From the NCBI GenBank assembly GCA_963699015.1, contig CAVOSX010000001.1, positions 124,001-188,000 of the forward strand: a stretch of 64,000 nucleotides of DNA, written 5' to 3'. The position numbers and the translations under genes were made by a program. This stretch comes from PALSA-505 sp963699015. Lineage in GTDB: Bacteria; Actinomycetota; Actinomycetes; Streptosporangiales; Streptosporangiaceae. Positions 1 through 7,422 of this stretch are shown in pieces (within the stretch, counting starts at the first letter, position 1; every line of letters starts with the position of its first letter). The notes below the pieces were generated by a model, which saw only the letters and a list, made by a program, of their open reading frames with translations, was not told the DNA's origin and ran no database searches.

Positions 1-958
1 TGAACATCGAGGTGAACATGTGCGCGGGCACCTCGGCGAAGTCGAGCACGATCGCCGCCCAGAATTCCACGTTGGTCGCCAGCACCCGGTCCGGCCTGCG
101 GGCGTGCAGCTCGGCCAGCGCGGCGCTCTCCAGCGCCTCGGCCACCTCGTACCGCGGCGCGTCGAGCTCGCGTGCGGTCCGGCGCAGCACCCGGGCCCGC
201 GGATCCTCGGCCCGGTATACCCGGTGGCCGAAGCCCATCAGCCGCTCGCCCCGGTCCAGTGCCGCCTTCACGTAGCCTTCGGCGTCGCCGGTCTTCTCCA
301 CCTCTTCGATCATGCCGAGCACCCGGGCGGGCGCGCCGCCGTGCAGCGGCCCGGACATCGCGCCGACCGCTCCGGACAGCGCGGCGGCAACGTCCGCGCC
401 GGTAGAGGCGATCACCCGGGCGGTGAAGGTGGACGCGTTCATCCCGTGCTCGGCCGCCGAAGTCCAGTAGGCATCGACCGCCTGCACGTGCTTGGGGTCG
501 GGCTCGCCGCGCCAGCGGATCATGAACCGCTCGGTGATCGTGTGCGCCTCGTTCACCCGGCGCTGCGGGACCATCGGCAGCCCGAGCCCGCGGGCCGCCT
601 GGGCGACGAACGACAGCGCCATGACCGAGGCGCGGGCCAGGTCGTCACGGGCCTCGTCGTCGCTGATGTCCAGCAGCTGCCGCATCCCCCAGGCCGGGGC
701 GAGCATGGCCAGCGCGCTCTGCACGTCGACCCGGATGTCACCGGAATGCACCGGGATCGGGTACGGCTCGGCGGGCGGCAGCCCGGGGGAGAACGCGTTG
801 TCCACGAGCAGGCCCCAGACGTGCCCGAACGAGACATGCCCGGCAAGGTCCTCGATATCCACGCCGCGGTACCGCAGAGCCCCGCCCTCCCGGTCGGGCT
901 CGGCGATCTCGGTCTCGAAGGCCACGACGCCTTCGAGCCCGGGCTTGAACTCGGACAT
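1..958 (-). CDS. Citrate synthase (citrate synthase 2 type), 3' end outside window
   Basis: Condenses oxaloacetate with acetyl-CoA (TCA or methylcitrate type). The minus-strand frame opens with MSEFKPGLEGVVAFETEI and stays open to the window edge, so about 319 residues are seen of a usual 370-390. Citrate-synthase signatures are visible: GPLHGGAPARVLGM and MGFGHRVYRAEDPRARV, which hold the two active-site histidines, and NVEFW near the cut end, where the family has its catalytic acid. The ATG at 958 is preceded by a GGAGG ribosome site. It is divergent from pdxH, a neighbour often found beside this gene in actinomycetes. Substrate choice (citrate or 2-methylcitrate) cannot be told from sequence alone. 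Confidence 0.9.
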   Translation of the reverse strand, partial: MSEFKPGLEGVVAFETEIAEPDREGGALRYRGVDIEDLAGHVSFGHVWGLLVDNAFSPGLPPAEPYPIPVHSGDIRVDVQSALAMLAPAWGMRQLLDISDDEARDDLARASVMALSFVAQAARGLGLPMVPQRRVNEAHTITERFMIRWRGEPDPKHVQAVDAYWTSAAEHGMNASTFTARVIASTGADVAAALSGAVGAMSGPLHGGAPARVLGMIEEVEKTGDAEGYVKAALDRGERLMGFGHRVYRAEDPRARVLRRTARELDAPRYEVAEALESAALAELHARRPDRVLATNVEFWAAIVLDFAEVPAHMFTSMF

Positions 959-1136
959 GTGCGTTCCTCCGTCTCCTGACCCGCCCGGCATCGGATGAGT
1001 GCCCGGACCGCGGTGCCCGGCCGACCTATTCAACCGCGTCCGCGTCGTCTTGCCTATCTCCGGGTAACGGGCGCCCGGGCTGATCGCGGAGGGCGGGCGT
1101 GCGGGGCGGCGGCGGGTTGTGTGAGGATCCCTATCC

Positions 1137-1816
1137 GTGGACGCCGCGCAGCAGGGATCCGGGCCGCCCGCCCGGTGGCAGGCCGGGCCGGCCGTGCCTT
1201 ACGAAGCCGAGGGCGCCAGCCTCAGCGAGGACATGCTGGCGGCCGATCCGTTCCGCCAGTTCTCCCGCTGGCTGACGGACGCGGCCAGCTACCCGATCGC
1301 GCAGCCGAACGCGATGGTGCTGGCCACGGTGTCTGGCTCCGGCCAGCCGCGGGCCAGGACGGTGCTGCTGAAGAGCTTCGACGCGTCCGGCTTCGCGTTC
1401 TACACCAACCGGACCTCGCGGAAGGGCCAGGATCTGGCCAGGCCGCGCGGGCCTGCCTGCTGTTTCCCTGGCACGCGATGCACCGGCAGGTGATCATCGA
1501 AGGTGGCGTGCGCGCGCTGACCCAAGACGAGAGCGAGCCGTACTTCCGGGCCAGGCCGCGCGGCTCCCAGCTGGGCGCGTGGGCCAGCAGGCAGTCGTCG
1601 GTGCTGGCCTCGCGGGCCGAGCTCGACCAGCGGTACGCCGAGCTGGAGCGCCGCTGGCCGCCGGGTCAGACGATCCCGATGCCGGATTTCTGGGGCGGGT
1701 ACGTGGTCGCGCCGGACTCGGCGGAGTTCTGGCAGGGACGGCCCGACCGGCTGCACGACCGGCTCCGGTATCAGCGGTCATCCGGCGGGTGGGTCATCGA
1801 GCGGCTGGCGCCCTGA
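1137..1816 (+). pseudogene. pdxH: Pyridoxamine 5'-phosphate oxidase, one-base frameshift
   Basis: Would oxidise pyridoxine/pyridoxamine 5'-phosphate to PLP with FMN. The first frame (GTG 1137) gives the N-terminal half with QPNAMVLATV, PRARTVLLKSFD and FAFYTNRTSRKGQ; the second frame, from about 1443, continues with ARACLLFPWHAMHRQV, SRQSSVLASR and the typical ending RYQRSSGGWVIERLAP. Joined they make about 226 residues, the normal PdxH length. The join needs one missing base between the codons for DLA and ARACLL near 1440-1446. Nothing else is damaged, so either a recent mutation or a sequencing error is possible; the second is likelier because the gene is rarely dispensable. Confidence 0.85.
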
Positions 1817-1872
1817 CATCGACGTGCCTGGTCTTCCCGTGCGGCATAGCATCAGGGTGGGAGGTAGGACCG

Positions 1873-2592
1873 GTGACGGCGCACGGGCTCATCGACACGA
1901 CCGAGATGTACCTTCGGACAGTCTTCGAACTCGAAGAGGAAGGTATCGTCCCGCTGCGTGCCCGTATCGCCGAGCGGCTCTCGCAGAGCGGTCCCACGGT
2001 CAGCCAGACGGTGGCCAGGATGGAGCGCGACGGGCTGCTGGAGGTGGCGGGTGACCGGCAGCTCGCGCTGACCGCGACCGGCCGCGGGCTGGCCACCCGG
2101 GTCATGCGCAAGCACCGGCTGGCGGAGTGCCTCCTGGTCGGGGTCATCGGGCTGCCCTGGGAAGAGGTGCACATCGAGGCCTGCCGGTGGGAGCACGTGA
2201 TATCCGAGGAGGTCGAGCGCCGGCTGGTGGAGCTGCTCGGCTATCCGGTGCACTGCCCGCACGGGAACCTCATCCCCGGGCTGGACGAGCTGGGGCTGCC
2301 CGACCAGGCGCGGGCCCGCCACATCGCCATCGGCCGCGAGCCCGCGGAGGCGATGACCGAGGTCGCGACCGGCCGGGCCGGGCGTTTTATCGTCCGGCGG
2401 ATAAGTGAGCAAGTCCAGAGCGATGCCGGTTTGATGCTTAGACTCAAGCACATAGGGATCCAGCCCGGGCGCGAGGTAACCCTCGTGGCCAGTCACGACG
2501 GTGTGCGGGTGACGTGTGAGGACTACTCGGATGGTCGCAGCGCCGAGCTGCCCCGCGAGACCGCCGCGCACGTTTTCGTCGCCCGGCAGTGA
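1873..2592 (+). CDS. ideR: Iron-dependent transcriptional repressor, DtxR/IdeR family
   Basis: Metal-activated repressor of iron uptake and siderophore genes. The 239-residue protein starts at GTG 1873 behind GGAGGTAGG. Residues 1-75 are the winged helix (PLRARIAERLSQSGPTVSQT), 76-145 the dimer and metal domain, and 150-239 the SH3-like domain. The metal ligands of DtxR/IdeR are all present, shifted by two: M12, C104, E107, H108 for the primary site and H81, E85, H100 for the ancillary site, with E179 and Q182 as the probable SH3 ligands. It lies 50 bp upstream of a large signalling protein on the same strand. Nearest match in memory is IdeR of Mycobacterium. Confidence 0.93.
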   Translation: MTAHGLIDTTEMYLRTVFELEEEGIVPLRARIAERLSQSGPTVSQTVARMERDGLLEVAGDRQLALTATGRGLATRVMRKHRLAECLLVGVIGLPWEEVHIEACRWEHVISEEVERRLVELLGYPVHCPHGNLIPGLDELGLPDQARARHIAIGREPAEAMTEVATGRAGRFIVRRISEQVQSDAGLMLRLKHIGIQPGREVTLVASHDGVRVTCEDYSDGRSAELPRETAAHVFVARQ

Positions 2593-2642
2593 TGGCGCCG
2601 CCGCCGCCTTCCCGGCGGTCCGGTGCCCGGTGAGGTGACCTC

Positions 2643-4901
2643 GTGGCCATGACCGGATGGAGGGACGCCGCCTACCCCTCCTACCTGCCCGCGGAAATCG
2701 TGCTTGACCAGGTTGAGACCGCGGTCGTGGTCACCGACCGGCTCAACAACCTGCTCTATGCCAATGCCTTCGCGCAGAAGCTGTTCGGGGTTTCCGCCGA
2801 CGCGCAGCACCTGGTCGGCCGCCCCGTCCTCTCGCTCGGATTCGAGGTCGAGGATCTCGGCAAGGCGGTCGAGCTGGCCCGGCAGGTACTGCGCGGGCGC
2901 ACCTGGGAGGGGACGATCGCCAGCCGCCGCGGCGACGGCTCGCGCGTGTTCGTCCGGGCCACCGCGGTCCCGCTGCGGCATCCGTCCGGCGCCATCGACG
3001 GCATCGCCATCTTCGCCCGCGAGGCGACCAGGCGGGGCAGCCAGGGCGAGCATGAGCGGCTGGCCCTGCTGGAGCGCATCGGGGAGCGGCTGGCCGGCTC
3101 CCTCGAGCTGGGCGTCACGCTGCAGCACGTGGCCGACACGCTCGTGCCGCAGTTCGCCGACCACTGCTTCATCGACCTGTGCCAGGGGGACAAGCTGGTG
3201 CGGCGGGCGGCGGTGCACGCGCGCGGCTGGGCGCCACGCGCAGGCACCTGGGCCGCGGTGGGCGGGCAGATCAGGTACCCGGAGGGGCACTTCTGCCATC
3301 AGGCCATGACGCGGCTGGACACGGTCCTGGTGGCCGATGCGACGGACGTCCAGTTTCCTTCTCCGAGCCCGGCCAGCCAGGAGGCCTGCGACGACGTGGG
3401 CATGCTCTCCATCGTGGCCGCCCCGCTGCTGGCCCGCGGCGAGCTGCTCGGCGTGATGAGCCTGGCCCTGTCCCGGCTGAGCGAGCGCGAAGAGCAGTGC
3501 TACGACGCCCACGACCGGGAGTTCCTCAGCGCGATCGCGAGCCGGGTCGCCGTCGCGATCGACAACGCGATGCTGTTCGAGGAGGAGCGGCGCACCGCGC
3601 TGGCCTTCCAGAAGAGCCTGCTGCCGCAGAGCATGCCCGATCTCGACGGGCTCGCGGTGGCGTGCCGGTACGTGCCCGCCAAGCCGCTGGAGACGCACGG
3701 GCAGGGCATCCAGACCCAGGTGGGGGGCGACTGGTACGACATCATCCCGCTGTCGGCAGGCCGGGTCGGCATCGTCATCGGCGACGTGGTGGGCCGCGGC
3801 GCCAGGGCGGCGGCGATCATGGGCCAGCTGCGGGCCGCGCTGCGCGCGTTCGCGCAGGACGACAAGCCGCCGGCCGAGATCCTCCGCAAGCTGGACGACT
3901 GGTGCCGGACGCTCGTCCCCGACCAGCCGGGATCACGCGACGACGCCGCGGATCCGCCGATCGTGAGCTGCACCTACCTGGTATATGACCCGTGGTCGCG
4001 GGAACTGAGCTACGCGAACGCCGGCCACGACGCGCCGCTGCTGGTCACCGAACGCAAGGTCGGCCAGATGGAGATCGCCGACAAGGGCCTGCTGCTCGGC
4101 GTGCGCGGCCGCGGGATCGCCGGGGTGCCCGCGTTCCGCGAGGAGTCGATGGTGCTGCCGCCCGGGGCCACGCTGGTCTTCTACACCGACGGGCTGACCG
4201 ACCGGCGGGTGCGCGCGGACGGGTTGGGCCACTACACCGAGGACGAGGCGCTGGAAATGCTCCGCGCGGCGGTCGGCATGGTGGCCTACCAGGGCGTCGA
4301 GGCGATCGCCCAGGCGGCCGAGGAGGCGGTTCCCGGCGACATCGACGACGACATGGCGATCGTGGTGGTCCAGTCGTCGCCGGCGGACCTGGCCACCTGG
4401 GAAGCGTCCTTCCCTGCCGAGCCGATCAAGGTGTCGCAGGCCCGCAAGGCGGCCCTGTACACGCTGACCGGGTGGGGGCTGGAGCCGGAGCAGGCCAAGC
4501 TGGCCTGCCTGCTGGTCTCCGAGGTGGTCACCAACGCCGTCCTGCACGCGGCGATCTCGCCGGGCCCGCGCCCCAAGCTCGCCCTCGAGACGGCCGGGGC
4601 GTCGCCCGTGGCCGCGATGCCCGCCGGGCCCTGGGACGAGCCGCTGGACGGCGTCGGGCGGCCTCCCGCCAGGGAGATCACGCTGCGGCTGCGGCGCGGC
4701 GGGTCGGCGGTGTGGGTCGAGGTGTTCGACCCCGACCTGCGGCTGCCCCGGATCCGCAGCGCGGGCGAGACCGACGAGGGCGGACGCGGGCTGTACCTGG
4801 TGGACCAGATCGCCACCCGGTGGGGCTCCCGGCCCACCCGGGACGGCAAGGCCGTCTGGTTCGAGATACCGATCGACGGGGGCCGCAAGCCGACGCGGTG
4901 A
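2643..4901 (+). CDS. PAS-GAF-PP2C (SpoIIE type)-HATPase signalling protein
   Basis: A 752-residue cytoplasmic regulator carrying both a phosphatase and an anti-sigma kinase-like domain. PAS about 15-125; GAF about 145-315; a short helical linker (LFEEERRTALAFQKSLLP); SpoIIE-type PP2C about 345-575 with GGDWYDII near 361, GDVVGRGARAAAIMG near 379, FYTDGLTDRR and DDMAIVVV near 568; RsbW-like HATPase about 590-745 with the N box SEVVTNAVLHA near 625 and the G box RGLYLVDQIA near 715. Such proteins usually control anti-sigma antagonists of SigB/SigF-like factors. No STAS antagonist or sigma gene lies beside it, so its partner is unknown. Start GTG 2643 (GGTGAGGTGACC upstream); ATG 2649 is an alternative. 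Confidence 0.9.
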   Translation: MAMTGWRDAAYPSYLPAEIVLDQVETAVVVTDRLNNLLYANAFAQKLFGVSADAQHLVGRPVLSLGFEVEDLGKAVELARQVLRGRTWEGTIASRRGDGSRVFVRATAVPLRHPSGAIDGIAIFAREATRRGSQGEHERLALLERIGERLAGSLELGVTLQHVADTLVPQFADHCFIDLCQGDKLVRRAAVHARGWAPRAGTWAAVGGQIRYPEGHFCHQAMTRLDTVLVADATDVQFPSPSPASQEACDDVGMLSIVAAPLLARGELLGVMSLALSRLSEREEQCYDAHDREFLSAIASRVAVAIDNAMLFEEERRTALAFQKSLLPQSMPDLDGLAVACRYVPAKPLETHGQGIQTQVGGDWYDIIPLSAGRVGIVIGDVVGRGARAAAIMGQLRAALRAFAQDDKPPAEILRKLDDWCRTLVPDQPGSRDDAADPPIVSCTYLVYDPWSRELSYANAGHDAPLLVTERKVGQMEIADKGLLLGVRGRGIAGVPAFREESMVLPPGATLVFYTDGLTDRRVRADGLGHYTEDEALEMLRAAVGMVAYQGVEAIAQAAEEAVPGDIDDDMAIVVVQSSPADLATWEASFPAEPIKVSQARKAALYTLTGWGLEPEQAKLACLLVSEVVTNAVLHAAISPGPRPKLALETAGASPVAAMPAGPWDEPLDGVGRPPAREITLRLRRGGSAVWVEVFDPDLRLPRIRSAGETDEGGRGLYLVDQIATRWGSRPTRDGKAVWFEIPIDGGRKPTR

Positions 4902-4930
4902 TCACGGCGGCGGCGCGGGCGCGAGCCAGG

Positions 4931-5098
4931 TCAGTGGTGACTGGTCGCCCAGAATCCCAGGATGACCACGACCGTGACGAGGAACGTGATCCCCCAGGTC
5001 CGGCCGGTCGTGCCCATCCCCATCCGGCGGCGCAGCTTGGTGAAGCCGAACGTGAACAGGCCGGCGATGAACGCCACCAAGATGTACCCGGTGAGCAT
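4931..5098 (-). CDS. Small two-helix membrane protein
   Basis: A 55-residue protein starting MLTGYILVAFIAGLFTFGF from ATG 5098, preceded by GGAGGTGGCGCGG, a clear ribosome site. Two hydrophobic segments (residues about 4-20 and 34-51) flank a basic loop KLRRRMGMGTTGR, so it is probably a small inner-membrane hairpin. It ends 30 bp from the stop of the convergent signalling gene and is divergent from the thiolase. I do not recognise a family. The strong ribosome site and clean hydropathy support it as a real gene. Confidence 0.6.
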   Translation of the reverse strand: MLTGYILVAFIAGLFTFGFTKLRRRMGMGTTGRTWGITFLVTVVVILGFWATSHH

Positions 5099-5201
5099 CC
5101 GCGCCACCTCCGTCCTCGGTCGTTGCCGCACCTAGCCTACGCTGAGCCGCCCAGCGGGGACCAGCCCGGCCGCCGGCGCCAGGCCGGGATACCCTGGAGG
5201 A

Positions 5202-5224
5202 GAAACCGAACGGCACTCGGTTTC
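5202..5224. promoter_or_regulatory. Perfect inverted repeat upstream of thiolase
   Basis: Arms GAAACCGA and TCGGTTTC, perfect over 8 bp around the spacer ACGGCAC, end 32 bp before the thiolase start codon. Position and symmetry fit a repressor operator or a leader hairpin. No regulator can be assigned. Confidence 0.45.
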
Positions 5225-5256
5225 CGGGCCGGCGCCCGGGGACAACGGCTGGAGGC

Positions 5257-6402
5257 GTGGTGGCAGAGGCGTACATCGTCGGGGCGGTCCGTACCCCGGT
5301 AGGAAAGCGGAACGGCGGGCTGTCCGGGGTGAACCCGGTGGACATGGCCGCGCACGTGCTGAACGAGCTGGTCCGCAGGACCGGCGTGGACGCCGCGGCC
5401 GTCGACGACGTGGTCATGGGGTGCGTCTCGCAGGTCGGCCCGCAGACGCTCGACATCGCGCGCCAGTCGTGGCTGTCGGCCGGGCTGCCCGAGCAGGTGC
5501 CCGGCGTGACCATCGACCGGCAGTGCGGGTCATCGCAGCAGGCGGTCCACTTCGCCGCGCAGGGCGTCATGTCCGGCACCCAGGACCTGGTGATCGCGGC
5601 CGGGGTGGAGAGCATGAGCATGGTGCCGATGGGCTCGTCCGTCGCGCTGCCGATGAACATGGCGCTGCCGTTCGGCGAGGGCTGGAAGCAGCGCTACGGC
5701 GACCAGGAGATATCCCAGTTCCGCGGGGCCCAGCTGATGTGCGAGAAATGGGGGATCACCCGCGACCAGCTCGAGGACTATGCCCTGGAGAGCCACGCCC
5801 GGGCGGTCCGCGCGATCGACGACGGCCGGTTCGCCAGCCAGATCACCGAGCTGGCCGGCGTGACCGCCGACGAGGGACCGCGCCGGGACACGTCCAAGGA
5901 GAAGATGGCCGGCCTGCAGCCCATCCGCGAGGGATGGGAGATCACCGCGGCCACCGCGTCGCAGATCTCCGACGGCGCCGCCGCCCTGCTGATCGCCTCT
6001 GAGGAGGCGGTGCACCGGCACAACCTGACCCCGCGGGCGCGGATCCATGCGCTCGCGGTGACCGGCGCCGACCCGGTGTTCATGCTGACCGGCCCGATCC
6101 CGGCGACCGGCCAGGCGCTCAGCCGGGCGAAGCTGGAGATCGACGAGATCGACGTGTTCGAGGTCAACGAGGCCTTCGCCCCGGTGCTCATCGCCTGGTC
6201 CGCGGACACCGGTGCCTCGCTGGCCAGGACGAACCCGAACGGCGGCGCGATCGCGCTCGGCCACCCGCTCGGTGCCACCGGCGCGATCCTGATGACCAAG
6301 CTGGTGCACGAGCTCGAGCGCACCGGCGGCCGGTACGGGCTGCAGACCATGTGCGAGGGCGGCGGGCAGGCCAACGCGACGATCATCGAGCGAGTCGCCT
6401 GA
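5257..6402 (+). CDS. Acetyl-CoA C-acyltransferase (thiolase)
   Basis: Cleaves 3-ketoacyl-CoA with CoA, or condenses two acyl-CoAs. The 381-residue protein has the family's catalytic set: the acylated cysteine in DRQCGSSQQA (about residue 91), VNEAFAPV, the histidine in GHPLGATGA and the second cysteine in MCEGGGQANA. The N-terminal AEAYIVGAVRTPVGKRNGG is typical of the actinobacterial FadA-like group. Start GTG 5257 follows CTGGAGGC; the adjacent GTG 5260 is equally possible. It stands alone, with an inverted repeat just upstream, so it may have its own regulator. Together with the acyl-CoA dehydrogenases in this window it would serve the last step of beta-oxidation. Confidence 0.9.
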   Translation: MVAEAYIVGAVRTPVGKRNGGLSGVNPVDMAAHVLNELVRRTGVDAAAVDDVVMGCVSQVGPQTLDIARQSWLSAGLPEQVPGVTIDRQCGSSQQAVHFAAQGVMSGTQDLVIAAGVESMSMVPMGSSVALPMNMALPFGEGWKQRYGDQEISQFRGAQLMCEKWGITRDQLEDYALESHARAVRAIDDGRFASQITELAGVTADEGPRRDTSKEKMAGLQPIREGWEITAATASQISDGAAALLIASEEAVHRHNLTPRARIHALAVTGADPVFMLTGPIPATGQALSRAKLEIDEIDVFEVNEAFAPVLIAWSADTGASLARTNPNGGAIALGHPLGATGAILMTKLVHELERTGGRYGLQTMCEGGGQANATIIERVA

Positions 6403-6440
6403 GAAACCCCGGGCCCGCTCCAGCGGCGAGAGGAAATATA

Positions 6441-6453
6441 CAAACAAAGTTTG
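6441..6453. promoter_or_regulatory. AT-rich inverted repeat upstream of hsp20
   Basis: CAAAC-AAA-GTTTG sits in an unusually AT-rich stretch (about 6433-6462), 78 bp before the hsp20 start codon. It does not match the HAIR (HspR), CIRCE (HrcA) or RheA operators I know. It may be a promoter element or an operator, perhaps for the MerR-like protein downstream. Confidence 0.3.
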
Positions 6454-6530
6454 AGGTTATCTCCAGGAGAAGATGCGTGAAATCTGGGTTCACCACCGTG
6501 GGGACCCAGCAACCACTGGAGGTGGGCCTC

Positions 6531-6943
6531 ATGCCCTGGACATCTTTTGACCCGTTCCTGTACTCCCGCGCGCTCGGCCGGACGGCGGCGCCGCCCGCAC
6601 CGCGCTGCCGATGGACGGCATCCGTCGTGACGGCGATGTCGTGCTTCGCTTCGACCTTCCCGGCATCAGCCTGGAGGACATCGACGTGAACGTCGACCGC
6701 GGCGTGCTGTCTGTCAGCGCGAAGCGGGACGAGGAGAACACCGACTCCGAGCGCCCGTTCGTCCGCGAGCGGATCACCGGAACGCTGCGCCGCCGGATCT
6801 ACCTCGGTGACGCCTACGACGCCGAGAACGTCGAGGCTGCCTACGAGAACGGCGTGCTGACCGTGCGCGTGCCGCTGGCCGAGCAGGCCAAGGCCCGTAA
6901 GGTGGAGATCGGCAACGACACCAAGAAGATGATCGCTGCCTGA
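6531..6943 (+). pseudogene. Hsp20/alpha-crystallin small heat-shock protein, one-base frameshift
   Basis: Holdase chaperone of the actinobacterial 18-kDa antigen group. ATG 6531 follows a good ribosome site (GGAGGTGGGCCTC) and gives MPWTSFDPFLYSRALGR; the rest (ALPMDGIRRDGDVVLRFDLPG and the alpha-crystallin domain ending LTVRVPLAEQAKARKVEI) is in the next frame. One base is missing somewhere in the GC-rich stretch about 6560-6600. The second frame has a stop at 6548 and no start with a ribosome site before ATG 6611, so a shorter intact protein from 6611 is less likely. Joined length is about 137 residues, normal for the family. Followed by a strong terminator. Confidence 0.8.
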
Positions 6944-6959
6944 CCGTCGCAAGACCGTA

Positions 6960-6999
6960 AAGACGGGTCCGGGCGGCAGCGGCCGTCCGGACCCGTCTT
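6960..6999 (+). terminator. Strong stem-loop terminator after hsp20
   Basis: Thirteen-bp perfect arms, 6960-6972 (AAGACGGGTCCGG) and 6987-6999 (CCGGACCCGTCTT), with further pairing inside the loop. Only a short T-poor tail follows, as is common in actinomycetes. It separates hsp20 from the MerR gene. Confidence 0.75.
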
Positions 7000-7017
7000 G
7001 CTTATCTGGAGCATGCC

Positions 7018-7416
7018 GTGCCTTCGCTGCCTATTGACGACGAGAACCTGCCGTTGTTCACGGTGGGGCAGGTCGCCGCCACGCTCGCGGTACAGCACGC
7101 GTTCCTGCGGCGCCTCGACGAGTTCAACGTGGTACGCCCGTCCCGGTCGGCCGGCGGCCAGCGGCGCTACACCCGGCACGAGGTGACCAGGGTCGCCTAC
7201 GTGCTGCGGCTGGTCGAAGACGGCCTGACCCTGTCCGCTGTCCGCCGCGTCCTGCAACTGGAGGCCCAGGTTCGCCAGCTGGAAGAGCGGATCCGTGCGC
7301 TGGAGTCCGAGCGCGACGCGCTCGCGGCCGCCGCTGGCGAGCGCGGCGCGCTGGTGGCCCGCCCGCGCGCGTTCGGGATAATCAGGGAGCCGGAACGCCC
7401 CGGCCAGCCGGGCTAG
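7018..7416 (+). CDS. MerR-family (HspR-like) transcriptional regulator
   Basis: A 132-residue DNA-binding protein. Residues about 12-60 form the MerR helix-turn-helix (LPLFTVGQVAATLAVQHAFLRRLDEFNVV, RSAGGQRRYTRHE), then a helix region and a coiled coil about 80-110 (LEAQVRQLEERIRALESERDA) for dimer formation. The form of the HTH and the gene's place directly after hsp20 resemble HspR-type repressors of chaperone genes. No C-terminal effector domain or metal cysteines are seen. Start GTG 7018 with TGGAGC seven bases upstream. Its target is an inference from position. Confidence 0.8.
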   Translation: MPSLPIDDENLPLFTVGQVAATLAVQHAFLRRLDEFNVVRPSRSAGGQRRYTRHEVTRVAYVLRLVEDGLTLSAVRRVLQLEAQVRQLEERIRALESERDALAAAAGERGALVARPRAFGIIREPERPGQPG

Positions 7417-7422
7417 CTGACC

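Noticed and set aside
6611..6943. Shorter intact Hsp20 from ATG 6611
   Set aside because: No ribosome site precedes it, and the conserved ALPMDG segment continues upstream in the same frame, so a frameshifted full-length gene fits better.
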